DNA of 64,000 nt from Desulfuromonadales bacterium (lineage in GTDB: Bacteria; Desulfobacterota; Desulfuromonadia; Desulfuromonadales; BM103): the NCBI GenBank assembly GCA_014860225.1, contig JACZKE010000056.1, positions 62,001-126,000 of the forward strand, in the 5' to 3' direction. Shown piece after piece: positions 16,239-24,659 of the stretch; position 1 is the first letter of the stretch, and every line of letters starts with the position of its first letter. Position numbers and translations under genes: made by a program. The notes below the pieces were generated by a model. That model saw nothing but the letters and a program-made list of their open reading frames with translations, was not told where the DNA came from and did no database searches.

Positions 16239-18914
16239 ATGTCCGAGCAGCCCCAGCGGCTTTTTCTGATCGATGCTTCGAGCTATATCTATCGCGCATA
16301 TTATGCCATTCGCCACCTCAGCAATTCACAGGGGATGGCGACCAACGCCATTTATGGATTCACCAATATGCTCCTCAAAGTGATACGGGAGCATCAGCCT
16401 GAGAGGGTGGCTGTTATCTTCGACAGCAAGGGTCCGACTTTCCGCAAGGATCTCTACCCTGAGTACAAAGCAAACCGGTCTGCCATGCCGGAGGATTTGG
16501 CACCTCAAATCCCCTATATCAAGCGGCTGGTAGACGCTTTTAATTTGCCTGGCATAGAAATGGCCGGTTACGAGGCTGATGACATTATTGCCACCCTGGC
16601 AAAAAAATTTGCCGCCAAAGGGATGCAGGTGACCGTGGTAACCGGTGACAAGGACCTGATGCAGATCGTCAGTGATCGGGTCCGTCTGCTTGACACCATG
16701 AAGGACAAGGTCTCCGGTCCGGCAGAAGTCGCCGAGCGTTTCGGCGGCGCCGACAAGGTCGTCGACGTCCAGGCACTGGCGGGGGACAGCTCCGATAATG
16801 TCCCCGGTGTTCCGGGGATCGGCGAGAAGACAGCAAAAGCCTTGATAGATGAGTACGGCGATATCGAAACCCTGCTGGCCAATCTCGACCAACTCAAGGG
16901 CAAGCGCCGTGAAAACCTGCAAGCTTTCGCCGAGCAGGCGCGTCTGTCAAAGCGCTTGGTCACCCTGATCGATGATCTCGATCTGGACGTCGATGACAAC
17001 GCCTTTGCGCTGGCCGAACCGGACCGTCAAGCCCTGACCGTACTCTTTAAGGAATGTGAGTTTCACAAACTGCTGCAGGAATTTTCCGCGGCTGAACGAG
17101 CCAGTGCCGGTGGCGATGGCTACCGTGTCGTGTTGAACGAAGCCGGGTTGACGGAAATGCTTGCTGCGCTGGCAAAAGCCGAACGCTTTGCCTTTGATAC
17201 CGAGACGACCGGACTCAACCCCATGCGTGCCGACCTGGTCGGGCTGTCTTTTGCCGTGACTCCGGGACAAGCGTGGTATGTTCCGGTTGGACACCGTTAT
17301 CTCGGCGTACCGGAGCAGTTGCCTCTCGATAGCGTACTTTCTGCAATCAAGCCGCTGTTGACTTCAGCCGGCCACTTGAAGATCGGTCAGAATCTCAAGT
17401 ACGACATGCTGGTGCTGGCACGGGCTGGAATTGAGGTTGCCGAGCCGCTCTACGACACCATGTTGGCCGCATATCTTGCCAATTCGGCGGCCAAGTCCCA
17501 TGGCATGGACAGCTTGGCCGCTGAACTGCTCGATTACCGCACGATCAGCTACAGCGAGGTTGCCGGAAGCGGTAAGAAACAGATCTGCTTTGATGAGGTC
17601 GAGGTTGAGAAGGCGACGGTCTATGCCGCCGAAGATGCCGATATCACCTTGCGGCTTTATGAAAAACTCCAGCCGATGGTTATTGAACAGGAGCAGGAGA
17701 GCCTCTTTAATGAAGTTGAGATGCCCCTGCTGCCGGTTCTGGTGGATATGGAGAAGGCAGGCATTCGCATCGATCCTGAATTCCTCAGCGGACTTTCGGC
17801 CGAGCTGGAGAAGAAGCTTGCCATACTTGAGAAGCAGATCCATGAAATGGCTGGCGGTCCCTTCAATATCGGTTCTCCGAAACAGCTTGGTGACGTCCTG
17901 TTCGAACGGCTTGGCCTGTCGAAGGGAAAGAAAACCAAGACCGGCTGGTCGACCGATGTGGAGGTCTTGAACAAGCTGGCTGACGAACATGAGATCGCTG
18001 CGAAAATTCTTGATTACCGTTCTCTGGCCAAGTTGAAAGGGACCTACACCGATGCTCTGCCAAAGCTGATTCATCCGGCGACTGGGCGGATTCACACCAG
18101 CTTCAATCAGGCCATCACGGCCACCGGTCGGCTATCGTCCAGTGACCCCAATCTGCAGAATATCCCGATTCGTACCGAAGAGGGGCGACGCATCCGCGAA
18201 GGTTTCATCCCGTCTGACGGCTGTCTGCTGCTTTCGGCTGACTACTCCCAGGTCGAGCTGCGCATCCTCGCCCACATGGCCAATGAACCGGCCCTCAAGG
18301 AAGCCTTTGCCCGCGGGGAAGATATCCACCGCCGCACAGCCAGCGAAGTGCTCGGCCTGTTTCCGGAGCTGGTCACCGACGAGCAGCGTCGTGCAGCCAA
18401 GGCAATCAACTTCGGAGTGATTTACGGCATAAGCGCCTTCGGCCTGGCCAAACAGCTCGGCATCGGCCGCAGCGAGGCCCAGAAATTTATCGACACCTAC
18501 TTCGAACGATACCCCGGTATCCGCACCTTTATGGACTCCCGTATCGCAGAAGCGCGTGAGAAACTGTACGTCACCACCATGCTCGGCCGGCGTTGCGCCA
18601 TCCCCGAGATCAACAGCAAAAACGGTGCGGTGCGTGGCTATGCTGAGCGCAATGCCATCAATTACCCGGTACAGGGCTCGGCGGCAGATATCATCAAGGT
18701 AGCCATGGTGCGCATTGCCCGTCGCTTGTCTGCCGAAGGATTGGAGGCCCGCATGCTACTGCAAGTCCACGATGAACTGGTTTTTGATGTGCCCCGGGCG
18801 GAGTTGGAGATCGTCTCGGCTTTGGTCAGGGAAGAAATGCAAGGTGCGGTGGAACTGTCTGTACCCCTGTTGGTTGAAATTGGCAGCGGCTACAACTGGC
18901 GCGAGGCGCATTAG
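16239..18914 (+). CDS. polA: DNA polymerase I
   Basis: 891 residues with three domains in order: 5'-nuclease (1-290), DnaQ-like 3'-5' exonuclease starting with the intact ExoI motif DTETTGLNPM (D320), and family A polymerase. Polymerase motif A is SADYSQVELRI, the O-helix is RRAAKAINFGVIYG, and motif C is LLQVHDELVFD. Because the exonuclease acidic residues are conserved, proofreading should be active. It fills gaps in repair and removes RNA primers. AAAGGAG precedes the ATG by about 9 bases. Downstream sequence to 19070 shows no gene. Confidence 0.98.
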   Translation: MSEQPQRLFLIDASSYIYRAYYAIRHLSNSQGMATNAIYGFTNMLLKVIREHQPERVAVIFDSKGPTFRKDLYPEYKANRSAMPEDLAPQIPYIKRLVDAFNLPGIEMAGYEADDIIATLAKKFAAKGMQVTVVTGDKDLMQIVSDRVRLLDTMKDKVSGPAEVAERFGGADKVVDVQALAGDSSDNVPGVPGIGEKTAKALIDEYGDIETLLANLDQLKGKRRENLQAFAEQARLSKRLVTLIDDLDLDVDDNAFALAEPDRQALTVLFKECEFHKLLQEFSAAERASAGGDGYRVVLNEAGLTEMLAALAKAERFAFDTETTGLNPMRADLVGLSFAVTPGQAWYVPVGHRYLGVPEQLPLDSVLSAIKPLLTSAGHLKIGQNLKYDMLVLARAGIEVAEPLYDTMLAAYLANSAAKSHGMDSLAAELLDYRTISYSEVAGSGKKQICFDEVEVEKATVYAAEDADITLRLYEKLQPMVIEQEQESLFNEVEMPLLPVLVDMEKAGIRIDPEFLSGLSAELEKKLAILEKQIHEMAGGPFNIGSPKQLGDVLFERLGLSKGKKTKTGWSTDVEVLNKLADEHEIAAKILDYRSLAKLKGTYTDALPKLIHPATGRIHTSFNQAITATGRLSSSDPNLQNIPIRTEEGRRIREGFIPSDGCLLLSADYSQVELRILAHMANEPALKEAFARGEDIHRRTASEVLGLFPELVTDEQRRAAKAINFGVIYGISAFGLAKQLGIGRSEAQKFIDTYFERYPGIRTFMDSRIAEAREKLYVTTMLGRRCAIPEINSKNGAVRGYAERNAINYPVQGSAADIIKVAMVRIARRLSAEGLEARMLLQVHDELVFDVPRAELEIVSALVREEMQGAVELSVPLLVEIGSGYNWREAH

Positions 18915-19070
18915 GCAAGAACGGTGACGTAAGCTGGGACTGCAAAAAACCCCTTGACTACAGAGGACCGTCACCTCTACGCCTCAGCGATCGCGGTTCT
19001 GATCCTTTTTATCCTCAGGGCGCCTTAGCCGCAGCCATGGGAACATTCTTCGGCCATCTAAACCGCTGAC

Positions 19071-19463
19071 CTACCCACGGACTTCCCCGATCCAGGCAGA
19101 AATCTGCTTGACTGCGTCAGATTTGTCAAAGACATGCTGTACAAGCAGCTTCGCTTTCTCGATATCTTCGTCCGTCCAGTTCCCGGAGATGATGGCTTTA
19201 CGGCAATCCGGAACTTTACACCCGATCTGCCTGGTCCGACTCAAAAACTCCAGGCCGGTCATATCAGGCATCATGTGATCGGTCAACAGGAAGTCAACAC
19301 AGGGAACCGTAACCGGGCAGGAGTCAACTCCCGGTTGTGAACAAAAGTAAAGGCCGGGATTCGCATAGGATTTTACTTCGATATTCAACGCATTCAAAAT
19401 CCTTTTAAAGAGAATTTGGAATAAATCATCATCATCGAATACGACCGCATTTTGCTTTGGCAA
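19071..19463 (-). CDS. Stand-alone response-regulator receiver protein
   Basis: 130 residues forming a single REC domain without an output domain: acidic cluster FDDDD near residues 9-13, phospho-acceptor in LLTDHMMPDMTG, Ser of the IISGN switch position and Lys in FDKSD. A CheY-like or Spo0F-like phosphorelay role is likely; the kinase is not adjacent. The start is the TTG at 19463, which follows GAGGAGGAG with suitable spacing; no ATG fits, because the next one would remove the first beta strand. It is a single-gene unit. Confidence 0.82.
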   Translation of the reverse strand: MPKQNAVVFDDDDLFQILFKRILNALNIEVKSYANPGLYFCSQPGVDSCPVTVPCVDFLLTDHMMPDMTGLEFLSRTRQIGCKVPDCRKAIISGNWTDEDIEKAKLLVQHVFDKSDAVKQISAWIGEVRG

Positions 19464-19820
19464 AAGGTCTCCTCCTCAGAGTGTGAGCAGCTAATTTAAT
19501 AGTGATTGTTTGCTCTATGAAAGAATAACAGCCACATCTCAAAAATCTCTCAAAAACAGGCCACGATTGATGTTTTTTGGGTTAATCGATGACCATTGAT
19601 TCCAAAAGCTCCCTCCAGCAACAAACCCCGAGAACACGCCTGCTTATTCGCTCACCGGCATGACGTTATCAGCCACTGTCATGCCTCATAAGATGATATC
19701 TGTTTTATGCGGTGCCGGATGAAATCTGCTCTCATTGTGTCAGCCGCCTACTGGATGCTTTACTTTTCTTGCGCTGTTGTAATAAAAATATGAATAACTT
19801 AGTTTTCAGAGAGGTTGGCG
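19464..19820. other. Intergenic region between divergent genes
   Basis: About 357 bases separating the leftward receiver gene from the rightward thioredoxin-like gene. The last 60 bases are AT-rich (AATAAAAATATGAATAAC) and probably hold a promoter. No gene or repeat is recognised. Confidence 0.4.
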
Positions 19821-20069
19821 ATGAAGATAGAAGTTCTCGGTGACGAGTGCAAAAAGTGCCGGATTCTTTTCGAGAATGTCAGGCAGGCGGTGGCTGAAAG
19901 CGGGAAGAATGTGGAAATTGTGCGAACCAACGATCCCGAGACGCTGGAACATTATGGAGTCCGTTCCCTGCCTGGCCTGGTGATCGACGGGACACTGCAG
20001 TCTATCGGCAGGTTTCTGTCAGTGGCGCAAATCAGGGATCTGCTTGAACGGAAGTCTTCCGCCGTTTGA
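19821..20069 (+). CDS. Small CxxC thioredoxin-fold protein
   Basis: 82 residues beginning MKIEVLGDECKKC, with the redox pair CKKC at residues 10 and 13 and a cis-proline loop SLPGLVIDG. The small redox-active disulfide family has this beta-alpha-beta start and length. It probably acts in cytoplasmic thiol exchange; partner proteins are unknown. GAGAGG precedes the ATG; a TTG two codons upstream is less likely. It stands alone. Confidence 0.8.
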   Translation: MKIEVLGDECKKCRILFENVRQAVAESGKNVEIVRTNDPETLEHYGVRSLPGLVIDGTLQSIGRFLSVAQIRDLLERKSSAV

Positions 20070-20475
20070 ACTGCTGTTGACGCGAGCCCACCTTTTCTTC
20101 CTTGTAAAGCACCGCATACCGATCGTTGATTCCTGACAAGTCTTCAAGCTGAAAAGAAAAAAGAAGGCTTTATGTGCATCTGTGCCGATGGTCTGCCAAA
20201 GGCGGTTCAATCTGCGCCTACCGGTTCTCTTTGAGAGATCCTAGTAACCTGGTTGAAGTCTGCAGAGATTGCCGTTGGCGTGAGGCACAGTAATCAACTG
20301 CACAGACTTGACAATCTGGCGAATAATAGTGATGCTTGCCGGCATATGCCACATTGCGTATTTTTAAAGTCAGGAAGTTGTAAATGTTAGTGTTGTTATC
20401 TTCCGGACAAATTGCATGGTACTCACCTGTGGCAAGTTCCTTCCTCAACATCTAACCGTAGAAAGAGGGTGTGAA
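20070..20475. other. Intergenic region, no supported gene
   Basis: About 406 bases. A 77-codon frame on the minus strand (20218-20451) contains several cysteines but has no ribosome site, so it is not called. No terminator or promoter could be assigned with confidence. Confidence 0.35.
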
Positions 20476-20784
20476 ATGAAAGATATTCATAAACAATTCA
20501 TGATCTTCAAAGAGGAGTTCCCGGAGCTTTACGGCAAGTACGAGGAGTTTGGACGTGAAGTCCACTTGAACGGAGGGCCGTTGCCGGAGAAGGTACGGTC
20601 ATTGCTTAAAGTGGCGATCTCTGGAGCTTCGGGACATCAACGAGCCCTCGAAACACACCTTGCTAAAGCGCGTGAAGCCGGCACCTCGGAAAAGGAGCTC
20701 ATGCATGCCCTGCTCCTCTTGATTCCGACTTGCGGTTTCCCGACATTCATGGAAGCTTTCAGCACGTTTAAAGGGAAAGATTAG
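20476..20784 (+). CDS. AhpD-like / carboxymuconolactone decarboxylase family protein
   Basis: 102 residues, all-helical, with the CMD-family core ISGASGHQRALETHLAKAREAG followed by ALLLLIPTCGFPTFMEAF. Many members have a CxxC peroxidase pair in the core; here those positions are not cysteines, so alkyl-hydroperoxidase activity of the AhpD kind is not expected. The start at 20476 is the natural N terminus with AGAGGGTG just upstream. It could bind a small aromatic or lactone substrate, but nothing in the immediate neighbourhood proves a role. Confidence 0.7.
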   Translation: MKDIHKQFMIFKEEFPELYGKYEEFGREVHLNGGPLPEKVRSLLKVAISGASGHQRALETHLAKAREAGTSEKELMHALLLLIPTCGFPTFMEAFSTFKGKD

Positions 20785-20948
20785 AGCTTCACCATTTACA
20801 TGAGGCATGAAAATCTTTATCTCAAGAAGGGAGCATGGGTCTCGGGGGAAAATAAGCGGTCGGGTACATTAAAGCCAATCTGAGGGTTGGTTTTCTCGCA
20901 GACATGTGGGCAAAGGTCTTCCGGTTCCGGTCTCTGTCGGGCTCTGAA

Positions 20949-22754
20949 TTACACACCCTTGCGCTTGATCCCCAGCTTCTTCATTCTGGCTTCGAGGGTT
21001 GTCGGTTTCAGACCCAGTATTTCGGCGGCCCCCCGTTTGCCGCTGACTCGCCATGAGGTGGCTTCCAGTGCCTCAAGGATATTCTCCCTCTCCATATCGG
21101 CCAGAGTCCTAATCTCCTTCCTTTTAGGAGTTCTAACCGCTTGTCGAAAGTAATCGCCGAGGGTGAGTTGATCTCCCTGGCTGTGAATGAGAGAGCGTTC
21201 GATAATGTTCTCCAGTTCCCTTACGTTGCCCGGCCAGTGATATTCCTTGAGTGTATCCATCACGTACTTGGGGATCGTCTTAATTTGTCTCCGAAGTTTC
21301 GGGCCATGCTTCTGTATAAAGAATTTCACCAGAGCAGGTATGTCTTCTCGGCGTTCTCGCAGGGGCGGCGACTTTATCGGAAAAACGTTTAAGCGATAAT
21401 AAAGGTCTTCCCGAAAAGTACCTTCGGCCATAGCATTTTCAAGCTCCCGATTGGTCGCTGCAATCACTCTGACATCTACCTTGATGGTATTCATTCCGCC
21501 TACGCGCTCTAGTTCGCCTTCTTGCAGGACCCGCAAAAGTTTGGACTGTAACTCCAAGGGCAGATCGCCGATCTCGTCAAGGAATATCGTCCCACCATTA
21601 GCCAGTTCGAAGCGACCGAACTTGCGCGCCGTCGCCCCGGTAAATGAGCCCTTTTCATGCCCGAAAAGTTCGCTTTCAATGAGGTTGGCAGGAAGTGCTG
21701 CACAGTTGACCTTCACCAGCGAGTGGTCCTTGCGAGGACTCAGATTGTGAATGGCACGGGCCAGTAGTTCCTTGCCGGTTCCTGTTTCGCCCAAGAGCAG
21801 AACCGTGGTGTCCGTCACTGCTACCTGCTCGACCTTTAGTAAAACTTTTTTGAAAGTCTTGCCCTGGCCGACGATGTCGCTAAAGTTGGGATTAAGGTGG
21901 AATTCTTCCTTGAGGTAGACATTTTCTGCTTCCAGCCGTTTTTTGATTTCTTCCAGTTCTCCGAGAGCGTTTTTCAATTCATTTTCCCGGCGTATTCGCT
22001 CGGAGATGTCCCTGATGATCAGGACAAACATGCGTCGGTTTTTCCACATGAAGGTCCCTCCAGAGATCTCGCTGGGGAAGATTGTTCCGTCCTTTTTTTT
22101 GTGATTGATCAAGGGGACCCGACTTATCCCTCCGACGGAAATTTCATCAAAGTAGGCCTTGCTTCTTTGAGGCTCGGCAGAGACATCGCTGGACTTTAAG
22201 CTTGAAAACTCTTTTGTGCTGTATCCATACAACTCTGCAGCAGCCTTGTTGACTTCCACCACATCGCGTGTTTCGGCATCAAGGATAACAATAGCGTCCG
22301 ATTCGGCGGAGAAAAGGAGCCGATATTTTTCTTCTGATTCTCGCAGAATCTTCTCTGCCTGTCGGCGACCCTTTCGCTCTTTTGTTTCCCCCAATTGACG
22401 CAGAATAGCTGGAACCAGTCTAGCCAGATTCTCTTTCCGGATAAAATCGTGGGCACCAGCCTTCAGCAAAGCCACAGCATCTTCTTCGCCAATGGCACCG
22501 GAAATGACCACGAATGGTAGATCATCATCAATGCTCTGCCAGATAGCCAAAGCCTCTTCGGCACTGAATTCCGGCATGTGGCAATCGGAAATCGCCACAT
22601 CCCATTTTCCATTTGCCATTGCCTGTTGCATGTCCTTTGCGTTCTCTACCCGCGCCCATTGAGGTGCAAACCCTCCTTTTTTCAAAGCCCGAAGCAATAG
22701 CAGGGCGTCGTCGTCTGAATCATCGATAATCAATATGCGTAAAAGCCTGTTCAT
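20949..22754 (-). CDS. Sigma-54-dependent response regulator (REC-PAS-AAA-HTH)
   Basis: 601 residues: receiver domain 1-125 with D57 in SDCHMP, PAS sensor about 145-260, a short coiled segment, sigma-54 AAA+ domain about 295-525 with Walker A GETGTGKE and the sigma-54 contact loop GSFTGA, and a Fis-type helix-turn-helix at 555-600. It should bind DNA upstream of -24/-12 promoters and use ATP to open RNA polymerase-sigma54 complexes. The PAS domain between receiver and motor is less usual and could sense a ligand or redox state. It is transcribed away from the degradation island at whose edge it lies; the sigma-54 promoter at 30820 is a plausible target. Confidence 0.92.
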   Translation of the reverse strand: MNRLLRILIIDDSDDDALLLLRALKKGGFAPQWARVENAKDMQQAMANGKWDVAISDCHMPEFSAEEALAIWQSIDDDLPFVVISGAIGEEDAVALLKAGAHDFIRKENLARLVPAILRQLGETKERKGRRQAEKILRESEEKYRLLFSAESDAIVILDAETRDVVEVNKAAAELYGYSTKEFSSLKSSDVSAEPQRSKAYFDEISVGGISRVPLINHKKKDGTIFPSEISGGTFMWKNRRMFVLIIRDISERIRRENELKNALGELEEIKKRLEAENVYLKEEFHLNPNFSDIVGQGKTFKKVLLKVEQVAVTDTTVLLLGETGTGKELLARAIHNLSPRKDHSLVKVNCAALPANLIESELFGHEKGSFTGATARKFGRFELANGGTIFLDEIGDLPLELQSKLLRVLQEGELERVGGMNTIKVDVRVIAATNRELENAMAEGTFREDLYYRLNVFPIKSPPLRERREDIPALVKFFIQKHGPKLRRQIKTIPKYVMDTLKEYHWPGNVRELENIIERSLIHSQGDQLTLGDYFRQAVRTPKRKEIRTLADMERENILEALEATSWRVSGKRGAAEILGLKPTTLEARMKKLGIKRKGV

Positions 22755-23653
22755 AATTGTTGTGCTTTCCTTGAGGGTGCTGGTTTGATCTATTGACCAT
22801 ATGCTGGCGAGTTAGTCACCTGAAAAAAGCATATGAAATTAAGGATAAAAAGGCTGATCTGTGGCTGGTTTTTTCGTCCCTGACATCCTTTTCTTAAAGG
22901 GAGGGAAGATGCATATGATGACTCTGCCGCAGAGATGGACGTGTCGCTGCGATTCAAGCTTATAGTGAATGCTCCGCGAGAACGCCGTCGTTTGTGTGCC
23001 CAATATATCATGAATGTCCCAAGATTTTGCAGGAGGCCTAAGTCTTTGCTGCCCGAGTTTTAGATCACTGTGTATATTTAAGGGGGGATAACGCCTGAAG
23101 TTTGAGTCGAAAATTGTCAATGTGTTCATTTCGGAACGGGAGTTGCAGCGATAAGTTTATAATGCGTTTAATCCTGCATGAAACGTTAAAGTAAAAAAAT
23201 GTTTTATATTTATAATGTCATGAATGTGGACAAATGTAAAGGGTGCGTCTGCTCTTTTTGCGAATGAATTGAGTGTTATAAAAGATTGCACTGCCAGAGT
23301 GCCTGGCTGATTATCGCGTTCCGCATCTTGCTGTAAAAGTCTATAAGTGCCTGAAAATGAGAGTTAATTGATTAAGTTCTGGAGACGTCATTTTGGATCT
23401 CCGCTGTTTGGGTTCGTGTTTGTTGCAGCGTTGAGGCTTTCAAGGTACGTAAAAGTCCGAATAAAACAAGCAAACAGGTACTTAAATATATTATTGTGTT
23501 GACCCGAAGATTAAAAATGATAACTATCATTGATAATAACGCTGTTATTATAGGCGAATGATGAGTATATGTTGTTCGTCCAGGGAAGGCTTTGGTTTGT
23601 GTTGAGAGCGTTGGTAGAGCAATTCGGAGTAGAAAAAAGGGAGTGAGGGTATT
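22755..23653. other. Long intergenic region upstream of cassette A
   Basis: About 900 AT-rich bases between the divergent sigma-54 activator and cassette A. Open frames here are short, overlap on the minus strand and lack ribosome sites. The right third holds the promoter/operator region annotated at 23478-23551. No tRNA, insertion sequence or terminator was recognised. Confidence 0.45.
23478..23551 (+). promoter_or_regulatory. Cassette A promoter region with palindromes
   Basis: GTACTTAAATATA (23478) is a weak copy of the island-wide dyad and sits 8 bases before TTGACC (23499-23504), the same geometry as in cassette B. The -10 is imprecise (TAACTA near 23521). Two palindromes follow: ATGATA-AC-TATCAT (23517-23530) and ATAATAAC-GCT-GTTATTAT (23533-23551). 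They could bind another regulator. Confidence 0.4.
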
Positions 23654-24625
23654 GTGAACAGTCGAATAATTGATAAGGCGACAGGTATAACCAGAATATT
23701 TTGCGTGCTCTTCCTGTTGCTGCTGATGATGGGTTGTGAGGCACCTCTGGATCTGGAAGGTGTTGCGCAGGTATCCAAGACGCCTGTGAAGCGCTTCGAT
23801 CGTTTTCAATCAGCGGCAAAGCATGGAGAGACTCTCGTTGTTGTAGGATTCAACGGTACAGTGCTCGTGTCCGATAATGGGGCAAAGCAGTGGCAAAGGC
23901 ATGAATTGCCGGGTGCTCTCGACCTCATAGAGGTCGTAGCATGTGACGATGGCAGCTTTGCCGCCCTCGATGCGACTCGCAGACTCTGGGTGTCAATCGA
24001 CAAGGGCAACCGTTGGGATTCAAAAAATATTGACACCGAGGATGCCGTAACGACTTTAACCTGCGCCCCTGACAACAAACTTTGGGTTGGCGGTAGCTTT
24101 ACCTCAATTTACAGCACGGAAGACAAAGGGGACACCTGGACATCTAGTTCCCTGGGTGAAGATGCCATGTTTACCTCCATCCAGTTCGTGGATGAGCTAT
24201 ACGGAGTGGCTTCAGGTGAGTTCGGGATGCTTGTCATCACCAGCGATGGTGGGGAGTCCTGGGAGATCGGCCCCAGCATGCCCAATGATTTTTATCCGGA
24301 GGCGACACTCTTTCTTGATCATGACAATGGGTATGCAGTCGGCCTGAATGGCAAAATTCTCAGAACGATTGATGGCGGTGTCTCATGGACACATGAGGAC
24401 TCTGGTATTGATGCACCCTTGTATGGAATCACCATGCATAATGAGGATCTCTATGTGTTCGGTGAGGGTGGAATGATGCTTCACCAGAAAGATGGTCAAT
24501 GGAGGCAGATCGCGCACGGCAAGCCGACAAGGTCATACTTGCGAACTGCGCTGTCTGTTGATAACCGTCATTTGCTGATTGCCGGCGGCGCCGGAGCGCT
24601 ATTCCTTGTAGCGACTCAGGACTAA
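23654..24625 (+). CDS. YCF48/BNR-type beta-propeller lipoprotein (cassette A)
   Basis: 323 residues. A signal with lipobox LMMGC makes it a lipoprotein. The mature part has recurring blades of the YCF48/BNR type, with repeats such as STEDKGDTWTSS, TSDGGESWEIG and TIDGGVSWTHE (Asp-box SxDGGxTW), forming a seven-bladed propeller. The family is named after HCF136/YCF48, an assembly factor for photosystem II; in heterotrophs it occurs beside RND and DUF1302/DUF1329 genes. The start is GTG 23654 after AAGGGAG. It is the first gene of a four-gene unit. The cassette B counterpart has a membrane anchor instead of a lipid anchor. Confidence 0.82.
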   Translation: MNSRIIDKATGITRIFCVLFLLLLMMGCEAPLDLEGVAQVSKTPVKRFDRFQSAAKHGETLVVVGFNGTVLVSDNGAKQWQRHELPGALDLIEVVACDDGSFAALDATRRLWVSIDKGNRWDSKNIDTEDAVTTLTCAPDNKLWVGGSFTSIYSTEDKGDTWTSSSLGEDAMFTSIQFVDELYGVASGEFGMLVITSDGGESWEIGPSMPNDFYPEATLFLDHDNGYAVGLNGKILRTIDGGVSWTHEDSGIDAPLYGITMHNEDLYVFGEGGMMLHQKDGQWRQIAHGKPTRSYLRTALSVDNRHLLIAGGAGALFLVATQD

Positions 24626-24659
24626 CGCCGAAAATACCGATTAAGTAACGGGGATAAAC

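Noticed and set aside
20218-20451. 77-codon minus-strand frame with several cysteines
   Set aside because: No ribosome site and no recognisable family; it faces the AhpD-like gene start.
23372-23819. Overlapping minus-strand frames of 76-145 codons
   Set aside because: Three overlapping frames in the same AT-rich region with no ribosome sites, covering the cassette A promoter and the start of its first gene.
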